Origin: Phytopseudomonas punonensis
GTDB lineage: Bacteria; Pseudomonadota; Gammaproteobacteria; Pseudomonadales; Pseudomonadaceae
Length of the DNA: 64,000 bases
Direction: 5' to 3'
NCBI RefSeq assembly: GCF_900142655.1
Contig: NZ_FRBQ01000002.1
Location: 504,918-568,917, forward strand
Shown here piece after piece: positions 35,170-45,500 of the stretch (the first letter of the stretch is position 1; each line of letters opens with the position of its first letter). Below the pieces are notes generated by a model. It was not told the DNA's origin. It searched no databases and saw nothing but the letters and a program-made list of their open reading frames with translations. The position numbers and the translations under genes are program-made.

Positions 35170-36186
35170 TCAGTTGAACTCGATCAACACCTTACCCACC
35201 TGCTGCTGCGCCGCGAAGTAGGCATAGGCAGCCGGCGCGTCTGCGAATTTGAAGGTTTTGCTTATCACCGTTTCGATGCGGTTGGCTTCGGTGGCGCGCA
35301 GCAGCTCGATGAACATCTTGCGGCTGCCGTTGGCGATACCGCGGATGGTCACGTTCTTGAGGATCAGCGAGAGGTAGTTCGGAATCGGCGATTGCTGCCC
35401 AGGCGTTACACCAATCACGGCGATGCGTGCGTTGGCTGCGGCGGCGGCGATGGACTGGCCGAGGGTGTCCTGGCCGCCGGTTTCGATGATCACGTCGGCG
35501 CCGACATTATCGGTGAGGGCCATGAGTTGGGCGGCCCAGTCCGCATGCTTGCGGTAGTTGATGGTTATATCGGCGCCCAGCTCGCGGACGATCTGCAGTT
35601 TCTCGTCGCTGGACGAGGTGATGGCGACGCGCGCGCCGCGCAGTTTGGCGAGTTTCAGTGCGGCCAGCGACACACCGCCGGTACCCAGGCAGAGCACCAG
35701 CTCGCCCGGCTTGACCTTGCACACTTCTACCAGCGCACTCCAGGCAGTTAGGCCGGCCGAAGCCAGGGCAGCAACGTCCCGGTCAGCGAGCGAAGCCGGC
35801 ACCTGAATGACGGCTGCGGCAGGCAGTACCACTCGCTCGGCCAGCCAGCCGTTGTGGGAGATGCCGATGTCATGGGCGAATACGTCGGGGCGGAAGTCAC
35901 CGTCCAGCCAGCTCGGGAAATGCCCGCAGACCACGCGATCACCAGGTTTGACGTTATCGACACCTGCACCTATGGCGATAACCTCACCCACACCTTCGGA
36001 TACCGGTATCCGCTCTGGCGCTTGGCGGGCACCGTAAACGCCGCGCAGCAGTTGCACATCACGGCTGATCAGGCCGACCAGGCGGGGCGCGACCAGTACT
36101 TCGCCAGGGCCGGCGACGGGGTCAGGGCAAGTGATGGCAGTCAGGCTGTCTAGGCCTTGTTGATTACCAATTTGAAAGGCTTTCAT
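35170..36186 (-). CDS. Zinc-independent MDR-family NAD(P)-dependent oxidoreductase
   Basis: A 338-residue medium-chain dehydrogenase/reductase. The nucleotide-binding region is LCLGTGGVSLAALKLAKLRGA near residue 170. The catalytic-zinc ligands of true alcohol dehydrogenases are missing (SEGVGEV replaces the GHE motif), which fits the quinone-reductase-like zinc-free group. It is 45 bases downstream of, and probably co-transcribed with, the HxlR regulator. A paralogue lies at 45637-46650. Substrate unknown; quinone or reactive-carbonyl reduction is likely by analogy. Confidence 0.88.
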   Translation of the reverse strand: MKAFQIGNQQGLDSLTAITCPDPVAGPGEVLVAPRLVGLISRDVQLLRGVYGARQAPERIPVSEGVGEVIAIGAGVDNVKPGDRVVCGHFPSWLDGDFRPDVFAHDIGISHNGWLAERVVLPAAAVIQVPASLADRDVAALASAGLTAWSALVEVCKVKPGELVLCLGTGGVSLAALKLAKLRGARVAITSSSDEKLQIVRELGADITINYRKHADWAAQLMALTDNVGADVIIETGGQDTLGQSIAAAAANARIAVIGVTPGQQSPIPNYLSLILKNVTIRGIANGSRKMFIELLRATEANRIETVISKTFKFADAPAAYAYFAAQQQVGKVLIEFN

Positions 36187-36231
36187 GCAGGTGATCCTCG
36201 TAGCTGCAAAATGAGTAGGGGACTTCGATGG

Positions 36232-36603
36232 TCACGTCTCTGTTGTGTCATCAATGTCGAGATATTCAGAAATCGAGGCTTCATGCATTGGTCTGGCTTT
36301 CAGCCACAAGCCAAATGCCTTCACCACTTCGACCACCGGCCGAAGTCGCTCGCCCTCAGCGCTGAGGCAGTACTCAACGCGCGGCGGAACCTCGGGGTAG
36401 ACGGTACGTTCGATCAGGCCGGCCTGTTCCAGTGCGCGTAGTTCCAGAGTCAGTACGCGTTGCGAGATCTGCGGTAGGTCGCGGCGCAGCGCGTTGAAGC
36501 GTTTGCTGCCATCGAGCAGGTACGACACCAGCAACAAGCGCCAGCGGCCGCCGATCAGCCGCATGGCTTCTTCTATCGAACAGCCTGAAACGTTCTTTTT
36601 CAC
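36232..36603 (-). CDS. HxlR-family transcriptional regulator
   Basis: A 123-residue winged-helix regulator (CSIEEAMRLIGGRWRLLLVSYLLDGSKRFNALRRDLPQISQRVLTLELRALEQAGLIERTVYPEVPPRVEYCLS). The conserved Cys13-like residue before the HTH is the redox-sensing position in HxlR/QorR/HypR proteins. The frame stays open to 36753, but the GTG at 36603 matches the family start. It is divergent from a glutathione transferase gene and upstream of the MDR reductase, so it probably controls both in response to electrophiles or quinones. Confidence 0.85.
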   Translation of the reverse strand: MKKNVSGCSIEEAMRLIGGRWRLLLVSYLLDGSKRFNALRRDLPQISQRVLTLELRALEQAGLIERTVYPEVPPRVEYCLSAEGERLRPVVEVVKAFGLWLKARPMHEASISEYLDIDDTTET

Positions 36604-36710
36604 GGCTTTTCCCAGGTAACCAATTTGTGCCCTAGCCACTAAAAAGTGCGCTCTTATGCGCCGGGCCGAACTGGAGAATACTGGCCATCCTTCTAGACTA
36701 GGATGCCCTG

Positions 36711-37328
36711 ATGAAACTTTACTTCGCCCCCAACGCCTGCTCCCTGGCGCCACACATCGTTCTGCGTGAGCTGGCGCAACCGTTCTCGCTGGTCAGGGTG
36801 AATAACCAGACCAAGCGCACGGCCGATGGTCGCGACTTCTATGAGATCAACCCGAAAGGTTATGTCGCCGCACTGGAGCTGGCTGACGGTACGGTAGTGA
36901 CCGAGGGCGCGGCGATTCTACAGTACCTCGCCGACCTTCGCCCCGAGGCCGGGCTGGCTCCCGCCAATGGCACGCTGCAACGCACCCACTTGCAGGCTCA
37001 GCTGAGTTTTATCGGCAGCGAACTGCATGCAGGGATGAGCCCACTGTTCAACGAGGCTATCGCCGAAGACACTAAAGTGCTGTTGCGCCAGCGCCTGGCT
37101 CATCGTATGGAATATATGGAGCAGATACTGGCGGACACCGGCCATGCATGTGGTGATCGTTTCACGGTTGCCGACGCTTATCTGTTCACGGTGCTGGGCT
37201 GGACCGAGCGGCTGCACGTCGACCTGGAGCCTTTCCCGGCCATTGGTCGCTTTCGTCAACGCATTGCGCAGAGGTCCAGTGTCATCGATGCACTGCGCGC
37301 GGAAGCCGAGTCTACCGAGGTCATCTGA
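36711..37328 (+). CDS. Beta-class glutathione S-transferase
   Basis: A 205-residue glutathione transferase. MKLYFAPNACSLAPHIVLREL carries Cys10, the catalytic residue of the beta class, and VTEGAAILQYLAD is the glutathione-binding loop. The all-alpha domain ends with DRFTVADAYLFTVLGWTERL. It is divergent from the HxlR gene, with 107 bases between the two starts. It fits a small electrophile/quinone detoxification module with the MDR reductase. Confidence 0.92.
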   Translation: MKLYFAPNACSLAPHIVLRELAQPFSLVRVNNQTKRTADGRDFYEINPKGYVAALELADGTVVTEGAAILQYLADLRPEAGLAPANGTLQRTHLQAQLSFIGSELHAGMSPLFNEAIAEDTKVLLRQRLAHRMEYMEQILADTGHACGDRFTVADAYLFTVLGWTERLHVDLEPFPAIGRFRQRIAQRSSVIDALRAEAESTEVI

Positions 37329-37640
37329 AGTTAGAGGGGTCATGTAGTTCGTAATCAGTTCGAACTCGCTCTATACATCGTCAAGTAATCCGGTATGGGC
37401 CGTTATTTCGGCATCCGTCAATCGAGGTGCACGCCAAGCTGAAGTCTATGTGCGCCGCTCACGAAGCGCTTTCTAATCTTGATCTAGCGTCCTACTCATA
37501 ACCTATTAGTTATGAATGGGCCGTTTTTTTTCATTAGGCGGCTCTCTGTTGCTGGTCGATCATGGCCAGTAGAGCCTGCATCGGCGCCTCGGCGACCGTA
37601 TGACCGGCGACTCCACAATTTCAATAAACAGGAGCGTCCC
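37329..37640 (+). other. 312-base leader region of pcaHG
   Basis: The gap upstream of pcaH holds an 18-base inverted repeat (37497-37514, listed separately) about 127 bases before the pcaH start, followed by a run of eight T residues. Reading frames into the gap lack ribosome sites. An AGGAG site at 37629-37634 serves pcaH. Confidence 0.55.
37497..37514 (+). promoter_or_regulatory. Candidate PcaQ operator upstream of pcaH
   Basis: CATAAC and GTTATG form a perfect six-base inverted repeat with a six-base spacer (CTATTA). The PcaQ site described in Sinorhizobium meliloti is ATAAC-N4-GTTAA, so arm sequence agrees but spacing differs by two. Its position about 127 bases before pcaH is upstream of where a promoter would lie, suiting a LysR activator. 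Confidence 0.45.
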
Positions 37641-38354
37641 ATGTCCGAGGACAGCCGTTTCATCATCCGCGACCGCAACTGGCACCCCAAAGCCTTCACC
37701 CCCGATTACAAGACGTCTATCGCCCGTTCGCCGCGCCAGGCGCTGGTGAGCATCCCGCAATCGGTTTCGGAAACCACCGGCCCGGAGTTCAGCCACCTGA
37801 AAATGGGCAAGCACGACAACGATCTGCTGCTCAATTTCAATAACGGCGGCCTACCCATTGGTGAGCGCATTCTGGTGTGCGGTCGGGTGATGGATCAGTA
37901 CGGCAAGCCAATCCCGCATACCTTCGTGGAAATGTGGCAAGCCAACGCCGGCGGCCGCTACCGCCACAAGAACGACCGCTACCTGGCGCCGCTGGATCCG
38001 AACTTCGGCGGCGTGGGCCGTGCCCTGACCGACAGCGAAGGCCATTACAGCTTCCGCACCGTAAAGCCCGGCCCGTACCCGTGGCGCAATGGCCCGAATG
38101 ACTGGCGTCCGGCGCACATCCACTTCTCCATCAGTGGCCCGTCGATCTCCACCAAACTGATCACCCAGCTGTATTTCGAAGGGGACCCGTTGATCCCGCT
38201 GTGCCCGATCGTCAAGTCCATCGCCAACCCGGACGCGGTACAGACGCTGATCGCCAAGCTCGACATGAGCATGGCCAACCCCATGGACTGCCTGGCCTAC
38301 CGCTTCGACATCGTGCTGCGCGGCCAGCGCAAGACCCACTTCGAGAATTGCTGA
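37641..38354 (+). CDS. pcaH: Protocatechuate 3,4-dioxygenase beta subunit
   Basis: PcaH and PcaG form the Fe(III) enzyme that opens the ring of protocatechuate between its hydroxyl groups. The 237-residue beta subunit carries the iron ligands: Tyr in the [16 protein letters not shown] and GPYPWRN regions and His in [12 protein letters not shown]. The start at 37641 has AGGAG seven bases upstream. The alpha-subunit gene follows 10 bases later. Regulation by PcaQ through the upstream repeat is likely. Confidence 0.97.
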   Translation: MSEDSRFIIRDRNWHPKAFTPDYKTSIARSPRQALVSIPQSVSETTGPEFSHLKMGKHDNDLLLNFNNGGLPIGERILVCGRVMDQYGKPIPHTFVEMWQANAGGRYRHKNDRYLAPLDPNFGGVGRALTDSEGHYSFRTVKPGPYPWRNGPNDWRPAHIHFSISGPSISTKLITQLYFEGDPLIPLCPIVKSIANPDAVQTLIAKLDMSMANPMDCLAYRFDIVLRGQRKTHFENC

Positions 38355-38364
38355 GGAGCCCGCC

Positions 38365-38973
38365 ATGCCTGTCGAACTCTTGCCCGAAACCGCTTCGCAA
38401 ACCGCCGGCCCTTACGTACACATCGGTCTGGCGCTGGCCGCTGCCGGCAACCCGACCCGCGACCAGGAAATCTGGAACCAGATGGCCAAACCCGGTGCGC
38501 CGGGCGAGCACATCATCCTGATCGGCCACGTCTACGACGGCAACGGCCACTTGGTGCGCGATGCCTTCCTGGAACTCTGGCAGGCCGATCATCAGGGCCG
38601 TTACGACGCCGAGTACGACCTGGACAAACCCTTCAACGGTTTTGGCCGTACCGCCACCACTTTCGACGCTGGTAGCGAGTGGACGGTACACACCGTCAAG
38701 CCTGGCGTGGTCAACAATGCAGCTGGCGTGCCGATGGCGCCGCACGTAAACGTCGCGCTGTTCGCCCGTGGCATCAATATTCACCTGCACACCCGTCTGT
38801 ACTTCGAGGACGAAGCCGAGGCCAATGGCAAGGACCCGGTGCTCAACCTGATCGAGCAGCCGTCGCGCCGCGAGACGCTGATCGCCAAGCGCTGCAAGGT
38901 TGACGGCAAGCCGGCCTACCGATTTGATATCCGCATTCAGGGGGACGGCGAAACGGTGTTTTTTGATTTCTGA
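38365..38973 (+). CDS. pcaG: Protocatechuate 3,4-dioxygenase alpha subunit
   Basis: The 202-residue alpha subunit (TASQTAGPYVHIGLAL, FLELWQADHQGRYDAEYD, TVKPGVV, APHVNVALFARGINIHLHTRLYF), structurally like PcaH but without the iron ligands. It begins 10 bases after pcaH with its own GAGG site. The last codons overlap the proposed TTG start of the AFG1-type ATPase gene. Confidence 0.97.
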   Translation: MPVELLPETASQTAGPYVHIGLALAAAGNPTRDQEIWNQMAKPGAPGEHIILIGHVYDGNGHLVRDAFLELWQADHQGRYDAEYDLDKPFNGFGRTATTFDAGSEWTVHTVKPGVVNNAAGVPMAPHVNVALFARGINIHLHTRLYFEDEAEANGKDPVLNLIEQPSRRETLIAKRCKVDGKPAYRFDIRIQGDGETVFFDF

Positions 38974-40093
38974 CAGCGACCTGGATGCGCCCGTCGAGCA
39001 GATCGACGCGCGCATCCATCAGGGTTTCACCGCAGCGCTGGAGGCCCGTGGTTTTCACGCCGACAGTCAGCAACAGCAAGCAATCGATACCCTGGGGCAG
39101 TGGCTGCAAGGCTGGTGCACGGGGCGGCGTGGCTGGTTGCGCAAGCCGGCGGCCGGCGTCTACCTGTGGGGCGGCGTAGGGCGCGGCAAGAGCTTTGTGA
39201 TGGACGCCTTTTTCGCCGCTGCGCCGTTCTCCGCTAAGCGCCGCGTGCATTTCCATGCCTTCTTGCAGGAGCTGCAGCAGCGCATGCAGCCGTTCGCCGG
39301 CCACCCCGACCCGCTGGTGTTGGCGATCCGCGCGCTGGCGCAGGATATCCGCCTGCTGTGCTTCGATGAATTTCACGTGCATGACATCGGCGATGCCATG
39401 CTCTTGCGGCGTCTGCTCGATGTGCTGGTCGAGGAGGGCGTTGGCTTGGTGATGACCTCCAATTATCCCCCTGCCGGGTTGTGTCCCAATCCGCTGTACC
39501 GCGAGCGCTTTACCCCGGCCATCGAGATGCTCGAAAAACGCTTCACGGTTTTGGCGCTGGATGCGGGTACCGATTACCGCGAGTTGCCCGGCAATGCGCA
39601 GCGCTGGGGTGAATACCTGTGGCCACAATCGGCAGGCGGGCTGGATTATCTGCAAGGCTGGCTGGGGTTCGACGCGCAGACGCAGCGTGATCAGGTGCTG
39701 ACCGTCAATCATCATCCGCTGCCGGTGCGCGCCCTGGTGCCCGGCCGCGCCTGGGTGGAGTTCGCCGAGCTGTGCGGCAACGCCCATTCCACAGCAGATT
39801 TTCTCTGGCTGCTGCAGCGTTATCCGCGCCTGGCGCTGACCGGCGTACCGCCCCTGGATTCACAGCCCACCGATGCCTGCCAGCGCTTTATCAACCTGGT
39901 GGACATCGCCTACGATGCCGGCGCCGAGTTGCTGCTGTGCAGCGAATTCAGCCTCGAACGCCTGTGCCGCGGCTCCGCCCATCAGGATTTCGTGCGAACC
40001 CGCAGCCGCCTCGGTCAATTGCAGATGCGTATGCTCGAGCCGCGCGAAGACCGTCGCGAAAACGCCCCTGCCGCTTGTAACAAGGAACACTGA
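38963..40093 (+). CDS. AFG1/ZapE-family P-loop ATPase (divergent copy)
   Basis: A 376-residue ATPase of the AFG1/ZapE group: Walker A GGVGRGKS near residue 65, FHAFLQEL after it, Walker B LLCFDEFHVHDIGDAMLL, and the sensor-1-like MTSNYPPAGL. The main ZapE of Pseudomonas is usually in the rpsI region, so this one is probably a divergent second copy. No ATG fits; a TTG at 38963 inside the end of pcaG gives a natural N terminus (ISDSDLDAPVEQ). The overlap suggests translational coupling to pcaHG, an unexpected partner. The start is uncertain. Confidence 0.8.
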   Translation: MISDSDLDAPVEQIDARIHQGFTAALEARGFHADSQQQQAIDTLGQWLQGWCTGRRGWLRKPAAGVYLWGGVGRGKSFVMDAFFAAAPFSAKRRVHFHAFLQELQQRMQPFAGHPDPLVLAIRALAQDIRLLCFDEFHVHDIGDAMLLRRLLDVLVEEGVGLVMTSNYPPAGLCPNPLYRERFTPAIEMLEKRFTVLALDAGTDYRELPGNAQRWGEYLWPQSAGGLDYLQGWLGFDAQTQRDQVLTVNHHPLPVRALVPGRAWVEFAELCGNAHSTADFLWLLQRYPRLALTGVPPLDSQPTDACQRFINLVDIAYDAGAELLLCSEFSLERLCRGSAHQDFVRTRSRLGQLQMRMLEPREDRRENAPAACNKEH

Positions 40094-40095
40094 CC

Positions 40096-41037
40096 GTGGT
40101 GCAAATCTTCCAGATCACCGCGCCGATCTTCCTGCTGATCGGCCTCGGCTACCTTGCCGCCATGGGCGGCCTGCTCAACCGCGAGCAGGTGCGCGGCATC
40201 GGCGCCTTCGTTATCACCTTCGCCATGCCGGCCCTGCTGATCAAGGCCCTGGGCACCTCGTCGATCCAGCAAACCCTGGTGCCCGGCTACCTGCTCGCCT
40301 ACGCGTTCGGCTCCCTGATTGCCTTTACCCTGGCTTTCGGCGTGTCGCGCTGGGTGCGAGGCGACAACCTGTCGGGCTCGGCGATCAACGCCATGGGTAT
40401 GTCGGTTTCTAACAGCGGTTTCGTCGGCTACCCACTGGTCGCGGCCGCCATCGGCTCGCCAGCGGTGCTGGGCATGGCGATGGGCATGCTGGTTGAGAAC
40501 CTGCTGATGATTCCCCTGGCGCTGGTTCTGGCCGAGGTGGGCAAGCAGCAGGGCGGCGGTGGCCTCAAGGTACTGGGCATGATATTCGGGCGGCTGCTGA
40601 AGAACCCGGTGATCATTGGCATCATCGTCGGCCTGGGTGTATCACTGCTGGGCATCGAGATTCCGCCGTTGCTGTTCAAACCCATCGATATGCTCGCCGG
40701 GGTGTCGGCGCCTTTGGCGCTGTTCGTGATCGGTGCCAGCCTGTTCGGCATGAAGGCGCGCGGCGTGTGGGTCGATGCCGCATGGATTGCCAGCGGCAAA
40801 CTGATCGTTCATCCGCTGGCCGTACTTGGCGCGTTCCTGCTGGTACCGGGCATCGACCCGGTAATGAAATCGGTGGGCGTGCTGTTCGCCTGCTCGCCGA
40901 TGATGAGCATCTTCCCGATCCTCGGCCAGCGCTTCGGCCTGGAAGACCGCTGCAGCGCGACGCTGCTTGTGGCGACGGTGCTTTCGTTCGTCACCATCAG
41001 CGTGGCGCTGCTGTTTATTGGGGTGGGGGCGTCGTAA
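40096..41037 (+). CDS. AEC-family (auxin efflux carrier-like) transporter
   Basis: A 313-residue membrane protein with about ten hydrophobic segments in two similar halves (FLLIGLGYLAAMGGLLNREQ..., NAMGMSVSNSGFVGYPLV, LFACSPMMSIFPILGQRFG). AEC proteins carry organic acids such as malonate or malate in bacteria. It starts at GTG two bases after the ATPase stop, with AAGGA upstream. Placement behind pcaHG raises the idea of aromatic-acid or intermediate transport, but this is inference. Confidence 0.88.
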   Translation: MVQIFQITAPIFLLIGLGYLAAMGGLLNREQVRGIGAFVITFAMPALLIKALGTSSIQQTLVPGYLLAYAFGSLIAFTLAFGVSRWVRGDNLSGSAINAMGMSVSNSGFVGYPLVAAAIGSPAVLGMAMGMLVENLLMIPLALVLAEVGKQQGGGGLKVLGMIFGRLLKNPVIIGIIVGLGVSLLGIEIPPLLFKPIDMLAGVSAPLALFVIGASLFGMKARGVWVDAAWIASGKLIVHPLAVLGAFLLVPGIDPVMKSVGVLFACSPMMSIFPILGQRFGLEDRCSATLLVATVLSFVTISVALLFIGVGAS

Positions 41038-41045
41038 GCGGGTTT

Positions 41046-41175
41046 GTGGGAGCGGGCCATGCCCGCGAAAATCAGTGAATGGACTAGGTGTTCACGCGCG
41101 CTCTCGCAGTAGCTGGCTTGAGCCTCAACCTAAGCCAACCGTGTAAGCCAAATCGCGGGCATGGCCCGCTCCCAC
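41046..41175. repeat. Pair of inverted REP units
   Basis: GTGGGAGCGGGCCATGCCC... (41046-41068) and its perfect 23-base reverse complement (41153-41175) enclose 84 bases with no recognisable content. It lies between the convergent transporter gene and the flavodoxin-fold gene and may serve as a bidirectional terminator or mRNA stabiliser. Confidence 0.88.
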
Positions 41176-41235
41176 AATGGAGGTGAATCCGCCGTCGGTT
41201 GATGGATTGCACTTACTCGGCCCGAACCATTGGAC

Positions 41236-41848
41236 TTAAGCGCGGCTACCCAGCAGTTCAGCACGCCGTATCCAGTTCTGCCGCTGCGCCTCCGACGATG
41301 GGCGCACCGGGGTGAACTCTTCCAGGTGGCGCGTCTTGATGCCGCAAAAACCGAGGATGGTTCGTTTCATCTGCCGATGAGCCGGAGCGCCATAGACCCA
41401 GCGGAAGTACCAGCTGGGGGTGTCGAGGGTGACCAGCAGGTCGGCGGTGCGGCTGCTTAGCAGTTTGTCCCACAGCTGCGAATTGCTGCGGTATTTGAAG
41501 GCGAAGCCGGGCAGCAGCACACGGTCCAGAAAGCCCTTGAGCAGGGCCGGCAAGCCGCCCCACCAGACCGGATAGACGAATACCAAGTGCTGGGCCCAGT
41601 GGATCTGGCGCTGCGCTTCGAGTAGATCCGCTTCCAGTGGCTGATTCTGGCTATAGCCCTCGTGCAGTATCGGGTCGAAGCTGATTTCGCCAAGGCGTAT
41701 CTGCCGTACGACGTGCCCCTCAGTGCGCGCCCCCAAGGCATAGGCCTCTGCCAGCGAGTGGCAGAGACTGTCGCTTTTCGGCGTACCGATGATCATCAGG
41801 ATACGCTTGCCATCACCCTCCAGTGGGGTGGCGCCGCTCTTGGCGGTT

Positions 41849-41856
<8 letters not shown>
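41236..41856 (-). CDS. Flavodoxin-fold NAD(P)H oxidoreductase (quinone reductase-like)
   Basis: A 206-residue protein of the flavodoxin-like NAD(P)H dehydrogenase family: [22 protein letters not shown] is the FMN phosphate loop, [31 protein letters not shown] is the flavin/nicotinamide site, and [14 protein letters not shown] follows. Relatives include KefF and YwrO, which reduce quinones or nitro compounds. Its start lies eight bases inside the fumC end, so it is coupled to fumC. Confidence 0.9.
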
Positions 41857-43243
<1,387 letters not shown>

Positions 43244-43311
43244 GGCGGGACTCTCCGTAGCTGGTCAAGCACGTTAGGCTGCTGGGGCGGCTACACGTTC
43301 CACATCAAACG

Positions 43312-44322
43312 CTACCAGCGCGTTCGTGTCTTGCCCATCCAGCCCTGTGCCGCTCGCACCGGCACTCGCTCGCCCAGCGCATTGCGCAGCAGGCCGTCGT
43401 ACTGGCCGAACCATTCGTAGGCGTCGGCATACAGCAGGCCCAACCCGAGGCGAGGTTTGGAAACGTGTGCCTGGCGCGGGGTGAACTGCAGGTCGACCTG
43501 GCCATCCTCGGTGCTCAGCTGCCAGGGCGCCAGCGGTTCGGCGCCGGTCTGGTGGATCTGTACGGTCTGCTCGAGGTGCAGCAGGGCGCCGCCGAACCAC
43601 AGGGCGTTTTCGCTCAGGCCGCTGCTGTCTGCCCAGCCGCTACCGAAATTGCCGCCGATGCCGCCAGGCGCTGCGAATACCGCACGCGTCCATTGGCTAT
43701 TGAGTGGCCACACGCCACGGCCGAAATCCATCGAGGCAAAGCTCTGGCCGCTTGTGCATTCATATTCCTTGTCGCCTAGGTGCACGCTGCCGGTAACCGG
43801 CAAGCCCACCTGGCGGCAGGTGGCGTGAAAGCCCTTGTTGGCGAACGGTACTACCAGGTTCACCGACTCCAGATGCACCTGACGCTGGATGTCCAGCGCC
43901 AGGTGCATCGGCAGGCCGCCGATATTCGCCGAGGTGGCTGTCAGCCGTACGCGGCCGGTGTACTCGTTGAAGTGCAGTTGCAGGCGAGGGTGCTTGAAGG
44001 CGTGGCTGCCCAGCGGCGTGTCCGGCAAGCTACAACCATGGCCGAGCAGGTTCAGCTGGTTTAGCGTCACGTGCTTGCCAGTGCAAAGGTCTAGAAAGTA
44101 GGCGGCGCCATAGCCAACGTAATCAAGGTCGGCTTGAACCAGCGACAGCGTCCACTCGGGCGTGCTGATGTTCCAGTGGTTCCATCGCTTGCGGCGGCCC
44201 AGGTTGCCCGGCAGGGAGCAGTCGACCCGCGGCCGTGACGACCAGCCGACCGCAAGCGGATTGAGCCGGCCCTTTGCATCGCAGAGGGGGATCGCCGGTG
44301 GTGGAATCAGCGGGCTATTCAT
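43312..44322 (-). CDS. DUF2804 family protein
   Basis: A 336-residue protein with the DUF2804 pattern: RPRVDCSLPGNLGRRKRWNHWN near the start, DLDYVGYGAAYFLDL, FANKGFHATCRQVGLPVTGSV, and SFASMDFGRGVWPLNSQWTRAVF. The frame extends 65 codons farther upstream, but MNSPLIPPPAIPLCD at 44322 is the natural start. The function is unknown; a lipocalin-like beta fold has been suggested for the family. It is divergent from the DUF2059 gene. Confidence 0.85.
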   Translation of the reverse strand: MNSPLIPPPAIPLCDAKGRLNPLAVGWSSRPRVDCSLPGNLGRRKRWNHWNISTPEWTLSLVQADLDYVGYGAAYFLDLCTGKHVTLNQLNLLGHGCSLPDTPLGSHAFKHPRLQLHFNEYTGRVRLTATSANIGGLPMHLALDIQRQVHLESVNLVVPFANKGFHATCRQVGLPVTGSVHLGDKEYECTSGQSFASMDFGRGVWPLNSQWTRAVFAAPGGIGGNFGSGWADSSGLSENALWFGGALLHLEQTVQIHQTGAEPLAPWQLSTEDGQVDLQFTPRQAHVSKPRLGLGLLYADAYEWFGQYDGLLRNALGERVPVRAAQGWMGKTRTRW

Positions 44323-44571
44323 CGGGCACGTCCATGTGTGCGTGAAATCAGCCGACGAGCATGCAGGTCTCAGGCACGGCGGTGCAAGTGCTGGCAGTGT
44401 GAACCGCGCGGCAAGGGTGCGCCAGTAGGCATTTAGCGCTAGTCGAGCGCTGCCGATGTGCGCCAGATACCCATCTGCGGCATGCGAAAAGGCTTGAGGG
44501 CCAAGTCCGGCGGGCACAAAATGCGCGGCTGTCGGTCAAAGCACCTCACCCTTGTGTTCAGGAGTACCCCG

Positions 44572-45072
44572 ATGTCCCGTATCCCCGCGCTCTGCATTGC
44601 CGCTCTGATGGCCGTCGGTAGCACCCAGGTGCTGGCCGATGCCCGCAGCCACGCTGCCGATGCCGAGCGCTTTCTGCAGCTCGCCAACGCCGACAAACTA
44701 GCGGTGCCGGTTTACGCCCAGGTACAGCAGATGTTCGCCCAGCGTTTTGCCGAAGCCAAGGCGCCGGAGAACAAGAAGGCCGTGCTGGAAAGCTACCAGG
44801 CCAAAGCCAATGCCGAGCTGGACAAGGCGGTCGGCTGGGACAAGCTCAAGCCCGACATGGTCAAGCTCTACACCAGCAACTTCAGTGAACAGGAGCTCAA
44901 GGACCTGATCGCTTTCTATCAGTCGCCGCTCGGCCAGAAAGTGCTCAAGCAAATGCCGGCGTTGACTGCGCAATCCGCGCAGATCACCCAGGCCAAGCTG
45001 GAAAGTGCGGTACCTGCGGTCAACAAACTGCTCACCGACATGGGCAGCGAACTGGGCGCCAAGAAGCCCTGA
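44572..45072 (+). CDS. DUF2059 family secreted protein
   Basis: A 166-residue protein with a signal peptide (MSRIPALCIAALMAVGSTQVLA) and a helical DUF2059 body (FSEQELKDLIAFYQSPLGQKVLKQMPAL). It is probably periplasmic; the function is unknown. The start at 44572 has AGGAG eight bases upstream. A perfect hairpin follows its stop, so it is probably a single-gene unit. Confidence 0.9.
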   Translation: MSRIPALCIAALMAVGSTQVLADARSHAADAERFLQLANADKLAVPVYAQVQQMFAQRFAEAKAPENKKAVLESYQAKANAELDKAVGWDKLKPDMVKLYTSNFSEQELKDLIAFYQSPLGQKVLKQMPALTAQSAQITQAKLESAVPAVNKLLTDMGSELGAKKP

Positions 45073-45079
45073 CACCCGA

Positions 45080-45104
45080 CGTGGCCGGCAACTAGCCGGC
45101 CACG
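45080..45104 (+). terminator. Hairpin after the DUF2059 gene
   Basis: CGTGGCCGGC, loop AACTA, and the perfect complement GCCGGCCACG form a 10-base-pair stem eight bases after the stop codon. No T run follows, so termination may be weak or Rho-assisted; it could also lower read-through into the BolA-family gene at 45126. Confidence 0.6.
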
Positions 45105-45125
45105 GTCCCTTCCCTGGAGCCACCG

Positions 45126-45431
45126 ATGCCCAAGATCGATCACCTGCGTAGCGCCTTCACCACTCTGCAGCCCGAACACCTCGATGTGCTGGATGAAAGC
45201 CACATGCACAGCCGTGGCCTGGAAACTCACTACAAGGCGGTGATCGTCAGCCCGCAGTTCGACGGCCTCAATGCCGTCAAGCGTCATCAGAAGGTTTACG
45301 CTGTATTGGGCGAGCTGATGAGTCAGGTGCATGCACTGGCCTTGCATACTTACACGCCGCAGGAATGGGCCGCTCAGGGTGTAGCGCCGGATTCGCCGAC
45401 CTGCCGCGGTGGCAGCAAACACGACCAGTGA
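45126..45431 (+). CDS. BolA-family protein
   Basis: A 101-residue BolA/IbaG-type protein: LDESHMHSRGLETHYKAVIVSPQFDGLNAVKRHQKVYAVLGELM includes the conserved HxxH-like region and the loop used for Fe-S/glutaredoxin binding. BolA proteins work with monothiol glutaredoxins in iron-sulphur trafficking and affect stationary-phase morphology. It lies 54 bases after the DUF2059 gene beyond a hairpin. Confidence 0.92.
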   Translation: MPKIDHLRSAFTTLQPEHLDVLDESHMHSRGLETHYKAVIVSPQFDGLNAVKRHQKVYAVLGELMSQVHALALHTYTPQEWAAQGVAPDSPTCRGGSKHDQ

Positions 45432-45500
45432 GCCTCACGATTCTAGGGGATAGGGCGCCCACGCCTTAATCGCCATTGGCGACATCAGTTCAAGCGTAAT

